Shown here: piece by piece, positions 10,692-21,400 of the stretch | Layout of the letters: every line of letters begins with the position of its first letter | Position numbering within the stretch: the first letter of the stretch is position 1 | NCBI GenBank assembly: GCA_036872755.1 | Contig: JAVHNS010000003.1 | Span: forward strand, 1,426,001-1,490,000 | Direction: 5' to 3' | DNA: 64,000 nucleotides | Source: Orbilia blumenaviensis | Taxonomy: Eukaryota > Ascomycota > Orbiliomycetes > Orbiliales > Orbiliaceae | Notes under the pieces: model-generated | Database searches by the model: none | What the model was told of the DNA's origin: nothing | The model's input: only the letters and a program-made list of their open reading frames with translations | Position numbers and translations under genes: made by a program

Positions 10692-12837
10692 GCTTGCTGT
10701 TGGTGCAAAGCCGTTCCTCGATTATTACTTGCTACTACTTCTACTGATATTTCTTCTTATTCTACCGACAATGTAGATGACGATGGCGATGAGTTGCTGT
10801 CAAAGCAGTCGTGTTGGTGGTGATGAGGTTGAAAGGTTGGAAGGATGAAAGAAGAAAGAGGAGGCCAGGGGAATGTGGATGTTAAAAGGGCTCTCTGGTT
10901 TGAGCGGGAAGCCCAGGCGGGCGGATTACGTTGACAGATCGGCCGCCTATTTTAAGTAGCCCCTCCGACAACACATTTCACTCTGTCGCATGCAGCACCC
11001 CCAAAATGCTTGCCACTAACATAACCCGCAAAGACATTCCCTCGCCTCTCGCTGAGACCCCGTCGATGTTCCAATGCCTTCTCGTTGGATGCGGGGCTGC
11101 TGGACTGTACTTCCCGTCCATGGGCAGTGATTGCCTTGCCGGGCCTTCCAGTCGAGAGCAGAACCACCAAAAAAGTTGGTAGTAACCTAATAACCAAAGC
11201 ACTATTTCCTAAAGAACGACATGATATACACAGCTACACGGCAAAGTCTGCCCGCGGCTGTGTACTCTCGCGAACTTGAATTCAATGCGCAAATTAATAA
11301 TAATATCGACCTTTAAACAAACGTTGGTTGGATATAACCAGCCAATCCTGTTTTCTCCCTCTTTTCTTTTCTTCCAGGCTAGATTGCTATTTGGTCGCCA
11401 TTTACTTAATTACACTGACTCACGTTAACATTTGAGAAAGGTCGGATTTCTAACACAAAATTCTACAAACTAACATTCACGAGCTGTTGTAAAGTCACAA
11501 CTGTAGCAATTCCTCTAATGGTATGCATCCATAAACGAGATAGCTAGCTACAGCTTAATACGAAGAGAAAAAAAAAGAAAAGAATGGCGCCTGAAAAACT
11601 ACGCCGCCGTAGTACAAATACCAATAGCTATGTAGCTAGTGTTCCTGTAGTGAGCCACAAGCTCTGTAACATCCTGAAACCAACCTAAAAGCTATAACAT
11701 CCTAAAGGTCTAGAATTCTCCATGCACCTGTGCCATCCAGAATATTATTATGTTACCAACTTTCTTTCTCCAAATCCCAAAAGAGAATATTGTTAATGCT
11801 ACGCGTACTCATGCATACAGTGGATATTCCTGTTAAGGAAGCAATATCCAACCACCATATCTTAGGACAGATAGCAACATCTTGCTCATGATATCATGGC
11901 GTGCTCGAGATTCTGTTGCATTTTATGCGTTGTTTCTAGGTTGGGAAAATCCGGATTCAGACATGCACACACACCAGAAATCGTTTTGGTCTTGAAACCA
12001 CCCTGCTGGGCTGTGAAACCTCGCTTGACTTCAGCATCTCAGAGAAACGGCCAGCGATTTGAAACACAGGTACGGAATCTACGGAAGATATCACCGTTAC
12101 TTCATGGATGGAAAGAGTTGATTTGATCAAAGTAATTATTTGTACTACTTCCTTGTTGCCCACTATCGCTAAGAAGCGCTACTGCTGAAACCAATGTTGC
12201 AAAACCGAGGAAGAACGAAAATGAGAAGAAAGGAAAAGGTTTAAAGTACTTTTTAGTAGTATGTAATGAGGTTATTATTTCTTCCTCTTCAATGCACAAA
12301 AGGTTGTAATCTTATATCAAGCTTTTCGATTTCATATCTTCCTGTTCTTCTTGAACTTGGCTAAAAGAGACATTTTACTCTGGTCGATCGTTGATCACCG
12401 TCATTGCTGCTGAAGGATACCCTTCTCATAGCTACAATGCTCCATCTCTTGTATCGATAACCATTTCATCATATCCGTGCCGCTAGGGTTACTAGGATGC
12501 TTCAATTCGTAGGATGTTCCAGTAGCTCTGCACGCCTTTTTGTGCGATATTAAAATGTTGGTGAGATCATGAGATCATAATTAAAAGTGCTGGTCGGAGG
12601 CCGAAGAAAAAATGTCGCCGTTGTTGCAAAAATAATGCCGATACGCCGGAGAGAGAAAAAAAAAAAGAGGAATTGGTAAAAAACGAAAAGGGTATCCAAA
12701 CGAAAAGAATAATATGTGCAGAAGCAAAACGTAACGCGCCTTGCTGGATGAAGTACGCGTTGACGGATCTTATGAAGCAGTTGAGGATTGGAAAGGAATA
12801 CTTAGCCACGCATAGGGTGAATGCGTCATAAATGCAA
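10692..12837. other. Intergenic region upstream of the membrane-protein gene
   Basis: This 2.1 kb holds the promoter of the minus-strand membrane-protein gene on its left and the 3' flank of the Red1-like gene on its right. No open frame with a recognisable product was found; the longest candidates are under 85 codons. The sequence is mixed in composition, with no striking repeat. Confidence 0.6.
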
Positions 12838-15778
12838 TCAAAGGTCCTTGATTATACGGGTGGGATCGCCTAGCATTTGTCGGCGATATTCAACAATCTC
12901 TTTAGCAACCTTTTCAAAGTCACCAGGGCTGCCATCCTTGACCTTATCAAGAATTTGGACAAGTGTGCCGTGGTACTCTTCTTTACTATTTTGGCTAACG
13001 TCGGGTTCCGCGAGTTCTAATAGGATTTTGTCCTCTATGCAAAGAGTATCGCAAAGGGAATGGTTAAATAGTTAGAAGCAGTACAATCAGGAAGAAGGGG
13101 TTTCCGCCACAGAAGCCATTAGTCTATAGCATTATCAAGCAGACTCCCAAGCAAGGGTAACTGCAATGCGGAATGGGTGTCATAGTAAGGAGCACGACGT
13201 AGACCCCAGCCCCGATAAGCGGGCTGGGGGCGTAATCGGGGCGATGCGATATTCAAGCGGTTTCTTTCGCACACTTTAATACAACGCACCTGGTAGGGCC
13301 ATTTGACGAAAGTGCTGCCATCTACATTGAGGGTCATTACAAGTTCCCCCTCTAGTCTCAAAGTCGCAGACTGGTAGCTCGGAATCGATGTGGTGGCTAT
13401 ATGTTAGCGACTTGTATCCTTGTGAAACAAGTTTGTTGTAGCCAGGGTGATATCGAAATGACCGGAAACCAGAAAGCTGTGATTGATATGGCGTGAATCC
13501 CGGTTCTGATTTCTTAGGCTGGCCATTTATTGATGGGGTTATTTGTTGCGGTTCGGAGACCCCGATGATGAGAGGTGACTGATTTTGGGGTAATTCAGTG
13601 GTGACTGGTGGGAGAGATACTTCACCTAATGTAGACTTGCGGGCCTCGGGATCATAGCCGTCTTCGTCTTCGGCTACTGGCGCGGGGCTAGAGGCCGAAT
13701 CCGAAGCAAGGCTTTCAATCCCCGAAGTATCCTGCATTTCAACATCCGCGGAGTCATCACTACTAACTTGTTCAGATGTATCATTGGAATCGGAGCCTAG
13801 AGCAAATCAGTCTAATAAATTTTGATGTACCAAGAATTGGGATGGGAATAGTCTGTACCTTCGGCTTCCGGGTCGCCTTCGGAGTCATTTGAATCAGAAT
13901 CGGAGCTGGATGTATCGTCGAGATCGGAAAGATCCATAGGAGACCCAAGGGCATCTTCATCATCGTCTCCGGTATCCAAACCTATTGGAGCGGTTGCGAA
14001 TGATATATCGTCCGATGAACGTCTCCCCGACACATCTCCCAGCGAATCTGAAGCATCTATCATAACAGCATTATTGTCCTTGACCTCGGAATCACCTGGA
14101 AACACTGGAGCCTTTCCTTGCGAGTTGACAACAAGAGGGGTACTGATGACGGTATTAACGTCCATACCATCAACCTTGGCTTCAGCATCCATCAATTCAG
14201 TGGTTGCGAGCTCAACAGCTGCTTCAACAGCCTCTGGCTCCGCTGTTCCAATATGAATTTGATCCAAAGTTTTGTGAAGAAACTCTTCAACTTTTTCAAG
14301 ACTTGTCTCTTTTGCAGTCAATAGGTCGGCTGACGGTACTATAGGAAGAGGGGTGCTGGGTTTGCTAGAAGGACCAGATCCTGTCTCGCTGTTTGCTGCG
14401 AGTTTGCGTTTTCGAGACATAGCCTTGATCTTTTCTCGCATTTTTTCAATTTCCAGCTCCTTCAAACGAAGACTTTCCCCAAGTTTTTCATTCTTCTCGG
14501 GATTGGTGCTATCCGGTCTCGAGGGTCCAACTGATTGTGTAGCCAATCGCAAAGATTTCTGCTCCTTTTCATCTTCTTCATTATCACTGACGTCGAATAT
14601 CAAATGGCTTGCCTCGAGATGCTGCCTGTTTCCAAACCTGGGCTGTTTAGGGTTTGCTAAGGCTGGTTTGATTTCTATGTCAAAGTCAGCAGCTACGGGC
14701 CGCTTCCGGCCACGAGCAGTCTGTGGCTGAGAAGTTGGGGAAACCTCTTGAACTGCCTCTAATGGTGGGGTTGGGATAGGAGGGGATGTGACACCATTTG
14801 GAGATGCCTGGGCAATATTTAGATTGGGAATCGACTGATTAAATCGAGAAACAACACTGGTTTGGTTATTGCCCACGGATACAGGAGCAGGTGGCTTTGG
14901 AGGAAGAGAGCTGGGGATAGGGGCAGGGGCTGATGGGGCTGCACTAATCTCCGGGTTAGGAACTATTGGAGTTGGTATGGCGGCTTTGAGCTCCTTGGGC
15001 GCCTCGGGAACGATGTTCTTCTGAAGAACGGTGGTTGGAACGTTCTTAGACGAATCAGGTATCGGGAGCTTTAATGAATTGAAGATATTGGTTAGAACCC
15101 TACGATCAATTCCCTCGGTGGCAATCTGGTCGAACGACATCTTGGCTGAACACGCAAGATACATGACCGCTGCTTGAGCAGCTTTACGTAATTCTGGCAG
15201 AGCCATCAAAGCGGGGTCCGGTTCCTGAGCAGTACGTGATGCTATTCATTGTGTCAAAAAAGATAGACCTAGGATGTATATATAGATTAAATAGGGAGGG
15301 AAAGAAGGCGCGTACCATTGGTTCCAAGTTGGTCCCTTTTTGATTGCTGATTATTTGGATTCCCATTTGTTGTTGTAGTAGTGTTAATCGGAAAGGGGGT
15401 TATCAGGGGAGCATGCACAGTAGCAGCCAGCGCAGCCTGGAAATTATTCCCCAGAGGCAACGTCGAGTGAGCTTGAAAGGGAGTAGTCGCTTCCCGAGGC
15501 GAGTAGTGGTCATCCTCGTCATCAGATATCTCGCCTTCCTCGGGTCCGTCGTCTCGCTGAACCGATGTAGCCGCACGTGGAACATCGATGGCGAGGTCCG
15601 GTTTCGAGATATCTTCTTCCTTCGGAGTGATAGGTGTGATTGGAGTCTTTGGAACGGCGGAACTGGATTGCCGCCTCTGTTTTGGCATGGCTCTGCGAGC
15701 TGGCATTGCGCGTTTTCCAGCAGCAGGCCCAGCCCGGATGCCTGCAAAGGACGGAACCACCGGACAGGTGGAAGCCAT
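12838..15778 (-). CDS. Red1-like zf-C3H1 protein (putative RNA-elimination factor)
   Basis: Four exons on the minus strand: 15778-15316, 15241-13859, 13796-13290 and 13034-12838, giving 849 residues with consistent phase. Most of the protein is disordered and acidic/Ser-rich, with an EEGEISDDEDD motif near residue 100 and a KRP NLS-like segment. Near residues 757-780 lies a zinc finger, C-x8-C-x4-C-x3-H (CDFETRGGTCNDPQCRWQH). It is followed by a helical tail (EDKILLELAE to DPTRIIKDL) split off by an intron. This finger plus tail is the putative zf-C3H1 signature, shared with fission yeast Red1 of the MTREC/NURS complex, which sends meiotic and cryptic RNAs to the nuclear exosome. Start: 15778 is the only in-frame ATG before the conserved region. 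The Red1 function is inferred from the finger and domain order only. Confidence 0.82.
13035..13289 (-). other. Long intron with overlapping hairpins
   Basis: Intron 3 of the Red1-like gene is 255 bases, against 74 and 62 for the other two. It holds a perfect 9-bp stem (13204-13212 with 13221-13229, loop of 8). It also holds a competing 7-bp stem (13210-13216 with 13235-13241) that uses part of the same arm. If the intron is retained, translation stops four codons after the splice site, just past the zinc finger. Confidence 0.6.
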
Positions 15779-16182
15779 GACGGGTGAGATTAAGTCGGTG
15801 ATACTACCAGTCTTGCGATAGCGGCGTCGTAGTGGTTGAAGGTTTTGTTTGATGGAGGAGGATAGTAGCTGGCAGTGGTTGTGGGTGGATGGAGGGGGGG
15901 CTATGATGAAAGGAGGAGGAGGAGAGGAAGAGAGCAAGAACGTGGTTTGGTTCGGTTAGATTTGTTGGAGAGAAATGAATGTTGTCACTGCGAAATCAAC
16001 CGCCTGGGTTTTACCTGGGCTTATGTAATCGCTTAATTGGCGTTCAAAAGCAACACGCCGTCAACACGCTTACTTCTATTGCCATTTCCATTACCACTCC
16101 ACCTTTACTCAACCAACAACCACAATCACCATCGGCCATCGCGACTCCAAAAAAGATAACATCCGCGAAACAAAGGCTCGAT
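15779..16182. promoter_or_regulatory. Divergent promoter of the Red1-like gene and MED8
   Basis: Only 404 bases separate the two start codons, so both 5' leaders and promoters lie here. The minus-strand frame of the Red1-like gene stays open to 15937 but has no ATG beyond 15778. No TATA box was recognised; the Red1-side leader is rich in CCTCCT/GGAGGA units. Confidence 0.65.
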
Positions 16183-17126
16183 ATGGCAACTTCAACCCTC
16201 CCGGTCGATGCTCTCGATCGCATGCGCATACAGCTGGGACTGCTCACCCAATCAATCAATTCTCTGCTGCAGGAACTTCGCCTTTCAGACCCACTGCCAT
16301 CCTGGTAGGTGCATATCAACCACATCCTGGCCTTCGTTATCAGGCACGATTATCTATTTGCGCCATCGCGACTCCAAACGAGGCTGCGTAATTTCAAATT
16401 TCACTTTTTTGATGTATCATCATCATCACCATCATAGAATGCTAGCTTACATAGTACTATAATACTACTATTATCAGGACGACCTTGACTGCTCAGCTAG
16501 CTATCTTAAATTCCCAGGTGTCAACGATATCAAGATCCCTCCACCAGCACTCCGCTGCTCTCTCCACAACCGTCGTCTTCCCCCTCCCGACCTTCCCCGG
16601 CCGTACCCAAGATGGCCAGCTCCACCGCCTCCTCGGCAAGAAGCTCTCACCAGAAGTCCAAGATTGGATTCAAAGCGGTCGTAAAGCCGGACTAGCATTA
16701 ACCGCCAAACCAAAAAACTCCAACGACGACTCAGACGACGACTCAGAACCCGAAGCCGAGGATGAACCCGAACAAGAAGACGACGACGATGAAATGGACG
16801 AGGACGAAGACGATGCCGACGACCCAGAACACAGAAGGCGTAATCGCCACTGGGCCCTCAAAATCGTCCAAAAGGATCAACGCTCCCGCGATTGGGAATC
16901 CGACTTCACGAAGGAAGAAATAGAAACTGTAAACGGAGACCTTACAAGGATCCAGACGGGGCTTAGAACGCACTCGGATGGAACTATTATTAAGCGCGCT
17001 CTGGATTTAGTCGCATTATCCAACGCTGCCCTCGTCAAGCGTGATGACAAGGCATATACGTTGGATATGATCTTCCGATTCATAAGTACCGGGGTACGGC
17101 CGGTGGAAGACCATCCTGGCATCTAG
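16183..17126 (+). CDS. MED8: Mediator complex subunit 8
   Basis: Two exons, 16183-16304 and 16478-17126, give 256 residues; the intron is 173 bases and splits the Trp codon of PLPSW. MED8 belongs to the Mediator head module, which links activators to RNA polymerase II. The N-terminal helix (LDRMRIQLGLLTQSINSLLQ), the PLPSW motif, then TVVFPLPTFPGRTQ and the LLGKKLSPEVQDWI segment follow the fungal MED8 pattern. A very acidic loop (EPEAEDEPEQEDDDDEMDED) sits in the middle, followed by a helical C-terminus that starts near RRNRHWALK and ends at a TAG. The same reading frame remains open for a further 302 codons after this TAG (see the next entry). Length is close to that usual for fungal MED8, which supports the TAG as a real end. 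Confidence 0.85.
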
Positions 17127-17207
17127 TACCGCCCAGTGATAGATTTCCCACCGGAGCCAGTGCTGGTAAAGCGTTCGCGAGTAGTGCCGTTTCTTCTCGC
17201 AAAGGAT

Positions 17208-18035
17208 ATGGCTGCACTTGCTCTAAACGCCGACACCAAGCTGTCTAACACCGTAAAGCCACTACCACCCATCGTCCAGGTCAATCCTGGGCCAAATAAT
17301 CAAGTCAACATCAACCCCGGACTAAATAATCAAGCCAACCTCAATCCCGACAGCACCAAAACGAGGGAGCCAGATACCCGGCAAGAACAACAGCCGCCTG
17401 GGAACAAACCCTCTGAAAGCGTAAAGGAGGCAGGGTTACCCTCCCAAAAAGTCACGGACTCAGACTCGGACTCAGACTCCTCCAACCTTTCTAAAACCCC
17501 ACCGCTACCCCCCAACTACCCTGCTCAACAAGCCATACCAGTCAAGCAAAGCCCCGACGCCTCTACTCCAACCACTAGGAGGAAACCGCTTTCTACCATA
17601 CCCGCAAAACGCAAGGCGCCCCCCTTTCATAAAAAATCAGAGCCCAGAGAAGCAGAGCCCAGAGTACAAGACCCAGACCCAGACCCAGCCACTAAGCGAG
17701 GTACTCGTAAAACCTCTAAACCTGGCCGCAAATCCGATCCAAAATCTGCCCCCAAACCAAACTCCACAAAACCCAAACGAGCTTTACAAACTCGCCGAGG
17801 CCCCACCGCCCCTACGCAACGAACGACAAGATCCCAATCAAAGCGTAAAGCCCAAGAACTCGAGGGATCCCAATCCACTCCCCCACAAGACCAGACACAA
17901 TTACCAAGTGGGCAAGACCTTTCATCCAGCAATTCTACCCCACAAGCCCCGGCACCCGATGATCAACCTTCATTCGATTCTATAATGACAGACATGGACG
18001 AAATGGAAGACCTCCTCGGAAGCCTACGAAAATAG
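17208..18035 (+). CDS. In-frame open reading frame directly after MED8
   Basis: After the MED8 TAG (17124-17126) the same frame runs open from 17127 to a TAG at 18033-18035. The first ATG is at 17208 (275 codons). The product is disordered: NPGPNNQVN/NPGLNNQAN-type repeats, a Ser-Asp run, Pro-rich stretches, a long basic part rich in K, R, P and S (KTSKPGRKSDPKSAPKP, TQRTTRSQSKRK), and an acidic-hydrophobic end (FDSIMTDMDEMEDLLGSL). It could be a separate small gene, a MED8 C-terminal extension reached by alternative splicing around the TAG, or a stop-codon readthrough product. The non-repetitive coding character argues against chance, but nothing in the sequence decides between these options. 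Confidence 0.45.
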   Translation: MAALALNADTKLSNTVKPLPPIVQVNPGPNNQVNINPGLNNQANLNPDSTKTREPDTRQEQQPPGNKPSESVKEAGLPSQKVTDSDSDSDSSNLSKTPPLPPNYPAQQAIPVKQSPDASTPTTRRKPLSTIPAKRKAPPFHKKSEPREAEPRVQDPDPDPATKRGTRKTSKPGRKSDPKSAPKPNSTKPKRALQTRRGPTAPTQRTTRSQSKRKAQELEGSQSTPPQDQTQLPSGQDLSSSNSTPQAPAPDDQPSFDSIMTDMDEMEDLLGSLRK

Positions 18036-18452
18036 CAGGCTTCCCGTATCAAGCATCTGCAAGATATTGCCATGTCACAAACAGCATGTATCCACAGGCA
18101 GATAGATACATAATATTTAAATTTAGATATATATCACATCAAAACACATAAATATTACACTCGTGGCTACCCCCATCGATTCATTCCATTACCGTCACAT
18201 CCTGAAAACCATGCATCATGACAAGATCTTAACCATAAGTTAACCAAGACCCATCATCCCAAAGCACAGCTCTGTAATGAACATGAAGTTTTATCCAGAA
18301 ACGCCAAAGAAAAACATATGCATGCATGCATCCCAGTCCAGAAATGCAATCCTAAACCAATGCACGCTTCCCCAATATGCTATACCATCCAAAGACAAAA
18401 ACAGAAAACAAAAAACAGTGGTAAGAGACGCCACCATCACCGTGGTCAATCA
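18036..18452. other. Convergent 3' region between the MED8 locus and myosin
   Basis: 417 bases between convergent stop codons. The first part is A/T-rich with ATATTTAAATTTAG-like sequence, suitable for 3' ends of both transcripts. Nothing else is seen. Confidence 0.6.
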
Positions 18453-21400
18453 TCACAAGAAGTTCTTAACCCCATCCCCATCCTTCGAGAAGATCCTCCG
18501 CTTAGCCGCAAACCCAGCTGCTCCAGCCCCAGCTGGCACACTGGCTCCATTCTCCGGCTTCTCCCCAACAGTCTGCATAGTATTACTCCTTGTCATGCTG
18601 ACCCCACCATGAACACTAGCTCTATCTCCAGCTCCAGCCCCAATCCTGCTATTCAAACTCTTCAACCCTTCCAATTCCCTCTCAATCCTCAAACTCTTCT
18701 CCTTCTCTTCCCTCAGCTCTCTCTCCGCACGCCGGGCAGTGAGCTGGTTCTGGCTATCTGATGCTTGTAATTCCTCGATAGTCTTCAACAACCTCTCAAC
18801 CTTATCCTTATTGCGCTGCATGTCTTCTTGCAACTGTGTATTTGTCTTCTCCTTCCTCTCGATCTGTAACTGAAGATCTCGGACTGTTCTGTCAACGTTC
18901 TTCGTCGATCGCTCGAACTTGCTTCTTTGTCTCTCGTTCTCCTCGATTTGGTTTTCAAGCTGCGAACAAGTTAGCCCCTAGCCCTTTGCAAAGTATGTGA
19001 AATAATCCATATAGTGAAAAACATACCTCTTGAATCCGACTGTGCAACATCTTAACATCCTTAGATCCCGTAGTATAGCTCTTGGTCTCCATGTCCATAA
19101 CCTTAAGCTGAAGATCCCTAACAGACCTCTCAAGCAACGACTTCTCCTTATGCAGATCCGCATTCGAATCCCTCTGCTGTGCAAGATCCCTCTGCAACTC
19201 CGAAGTAAGAGCCTCAGATCGTCTCATCTTATCCACAGCCGCAGCTGCCACATCTTCTTGTTGCGCAAGAGAAGTCTTCAAATCCAAGATCTCACGATCC
19301 ATACCAGCCGCAACTCTAACCGACGAGGAGTCACCATTAGCAAGTTCCTCAAGACGGCGAGATGCATCCGAAAGTCGTTGCTCGATGGCCTTTTTGTCCT
19401 TCTGTAGTTGATCACGCTCTGTGTGTGCCGCCTCAACCGACTCTCTGAGGGTTCGATTCTGACTGAGAAGCGAAACCATACGAGCCTGGATTTCATTGTG
19501 TGCAGAAACAGCCTGTTCATGAGAAGTGGTCATATCCGCAAGCTTCACCTCAAGTCGAGCACGCTCCTTAGTAGCAGTATTGCTATTCAAAAGCTCGTCC
19601 TCCCACTTGACGCGCAGCTCATCAACTTCCTCACGGAGTCGTCTAAATAATAAATTAGTCTTGCTCCACAATCACCCATAAGATAATAAAATAGGAAGGA
19701 AAGAACATACTGAGTCTCACTCCTAGCGGTTACCAAAGCCTCACGCTCAGCCTCGACGTCCTTCAAGTATTGGGCAGCCTCAGTCTGGAACTTCTTCCTC
19801 ATCTGCTCGATCGAACCCTCCTTATCTTCAAGCTCGATCTCCCTCCTGTTCCTATAATCTTCAATCTCATGCTGAAGTCTCTTCTTAGCCTGAAGTGCGT
19901 CGGTCAAGTCCGCCTGAAGGTCCTCGATCTACAATCAATAGTTAGTAAACACATACTCCCCGAATATATATAGATAAACAAAACATACCTTCTCCTCATA
20001 TCTCTGATTCTCCCTCTGCATATCCTCAAACATCGACTCCGTCTGCTGCCTCTCCGCAATAACAGATGCGCAATTATCCTCCGCCTCCCTAGCCTGCGTC
20101 TTCGCAAATGCCGCAGCTCTAGTAGCCTGCATAACCGCAATCTCAGCCTGCTCAAGCTTACTATAATACTCCTCAGCACGAGCCTTATACAACGCAGCAC
20201 TGGATGCAAGATCATGATTCTTCGCCCCCTCAGCATCCAACCGAATCTGCAAGTCTGCATTCTCGGAAAGCAGCCCACTGCGTTCAAACTGCTCCTGCTC
20301 TCTCTGCGCAACGAGATCGTCAAGTTCTCCACGAAGGTCTCGGAGCTCAACCTCCAACGACATCTTAGATCCCTTAGATTTCTCATTCGCTTTCATCGCA
20401 TCCGCAAGATCCGATCTTGTAGCATTATAGTATTCCAAAAGCGACTTGCGAGACTTCTCCTGCGCGCAGATAAGATCAAACAGCTCCTGGTGGGACTTGT
20501 TCTGCAAATCCATAGCAGTAAGCTCCCCAGACCTCATCGCAGACTCAAGAGCCGACAGCTTCTCCGTTTCCTGATCGAGTTGTTGGTGAAGGCGATTGTT
20601 CTCCCTCTCCAACCTCTGCAAGATTCGATTCGAGCCATCGCCCTGACCCTGACCCTGCGCACCTTCTTGAATATTCAATTGCGACCTCAAATGACGATTC
20701 TCCATTTCCGCCATCTGCAGCTTATTCTGCGCCTCCTCTAAATCAGTCGCCAAATCCATATTCGCCTGGAAGGTAATAGTATCCACCGTTCTATCCGTCT
20801 TCCCAGAGTCAAACACCGTGGAATCAAGCTGGTTCACACGCTTAGTAGGCGTGCGTGGCGAGCCATGCCCCGCAGCGTTGAATATAGGCCTCTTGGTAGG
20901 TGTCCCAAAAGTCTTCGTAGGCGATCCGAACGGCGGCATATTCTCATTCATACCTTCCATAAGCGTAGCCCGAGATACAGCATGCCGATTCTCCATATCC
21001 ATGAACTCATCTTGGTGTCTCCGCCGCATCTCCGCAAGCTGCGACTCAGCACGGTTCCTCCGCTCCTCGGCAACTCTTAGCTTCTGCTTGATCTCATCAA
21101 ACGTCTGCGCCATATCAGTCGTAGTACCGGACCGCACCCTCGTTCGCTCCGGCATTTTAAGAGGCACGTCCTCTTCCGGCTCAACCACTCTCTGCAACTC
21201 TAGCAAATATCGATGACAATCTTCAAGCTCAGAATTCGCCGTATCCAACGAACTTTGCAGCTTACGGGTATTCGCGTGAGCCTGCGCCGTAAGTTGCTTC
21301 TCGGCGTCCAAATTACGATTCACCTCCGAAAGTTGTGCCTGGAGACCGCTGACCGTCTTCTCCGTCGCTCTAGTGTTCTTATGCTCCCGCGTAACCTCAT

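Noticed and set aside
15779..15937. N-terminal extension of the Red1-like protein
   Set aside because: The frame is open but has no ATG; the codon at 15937 is TTG.
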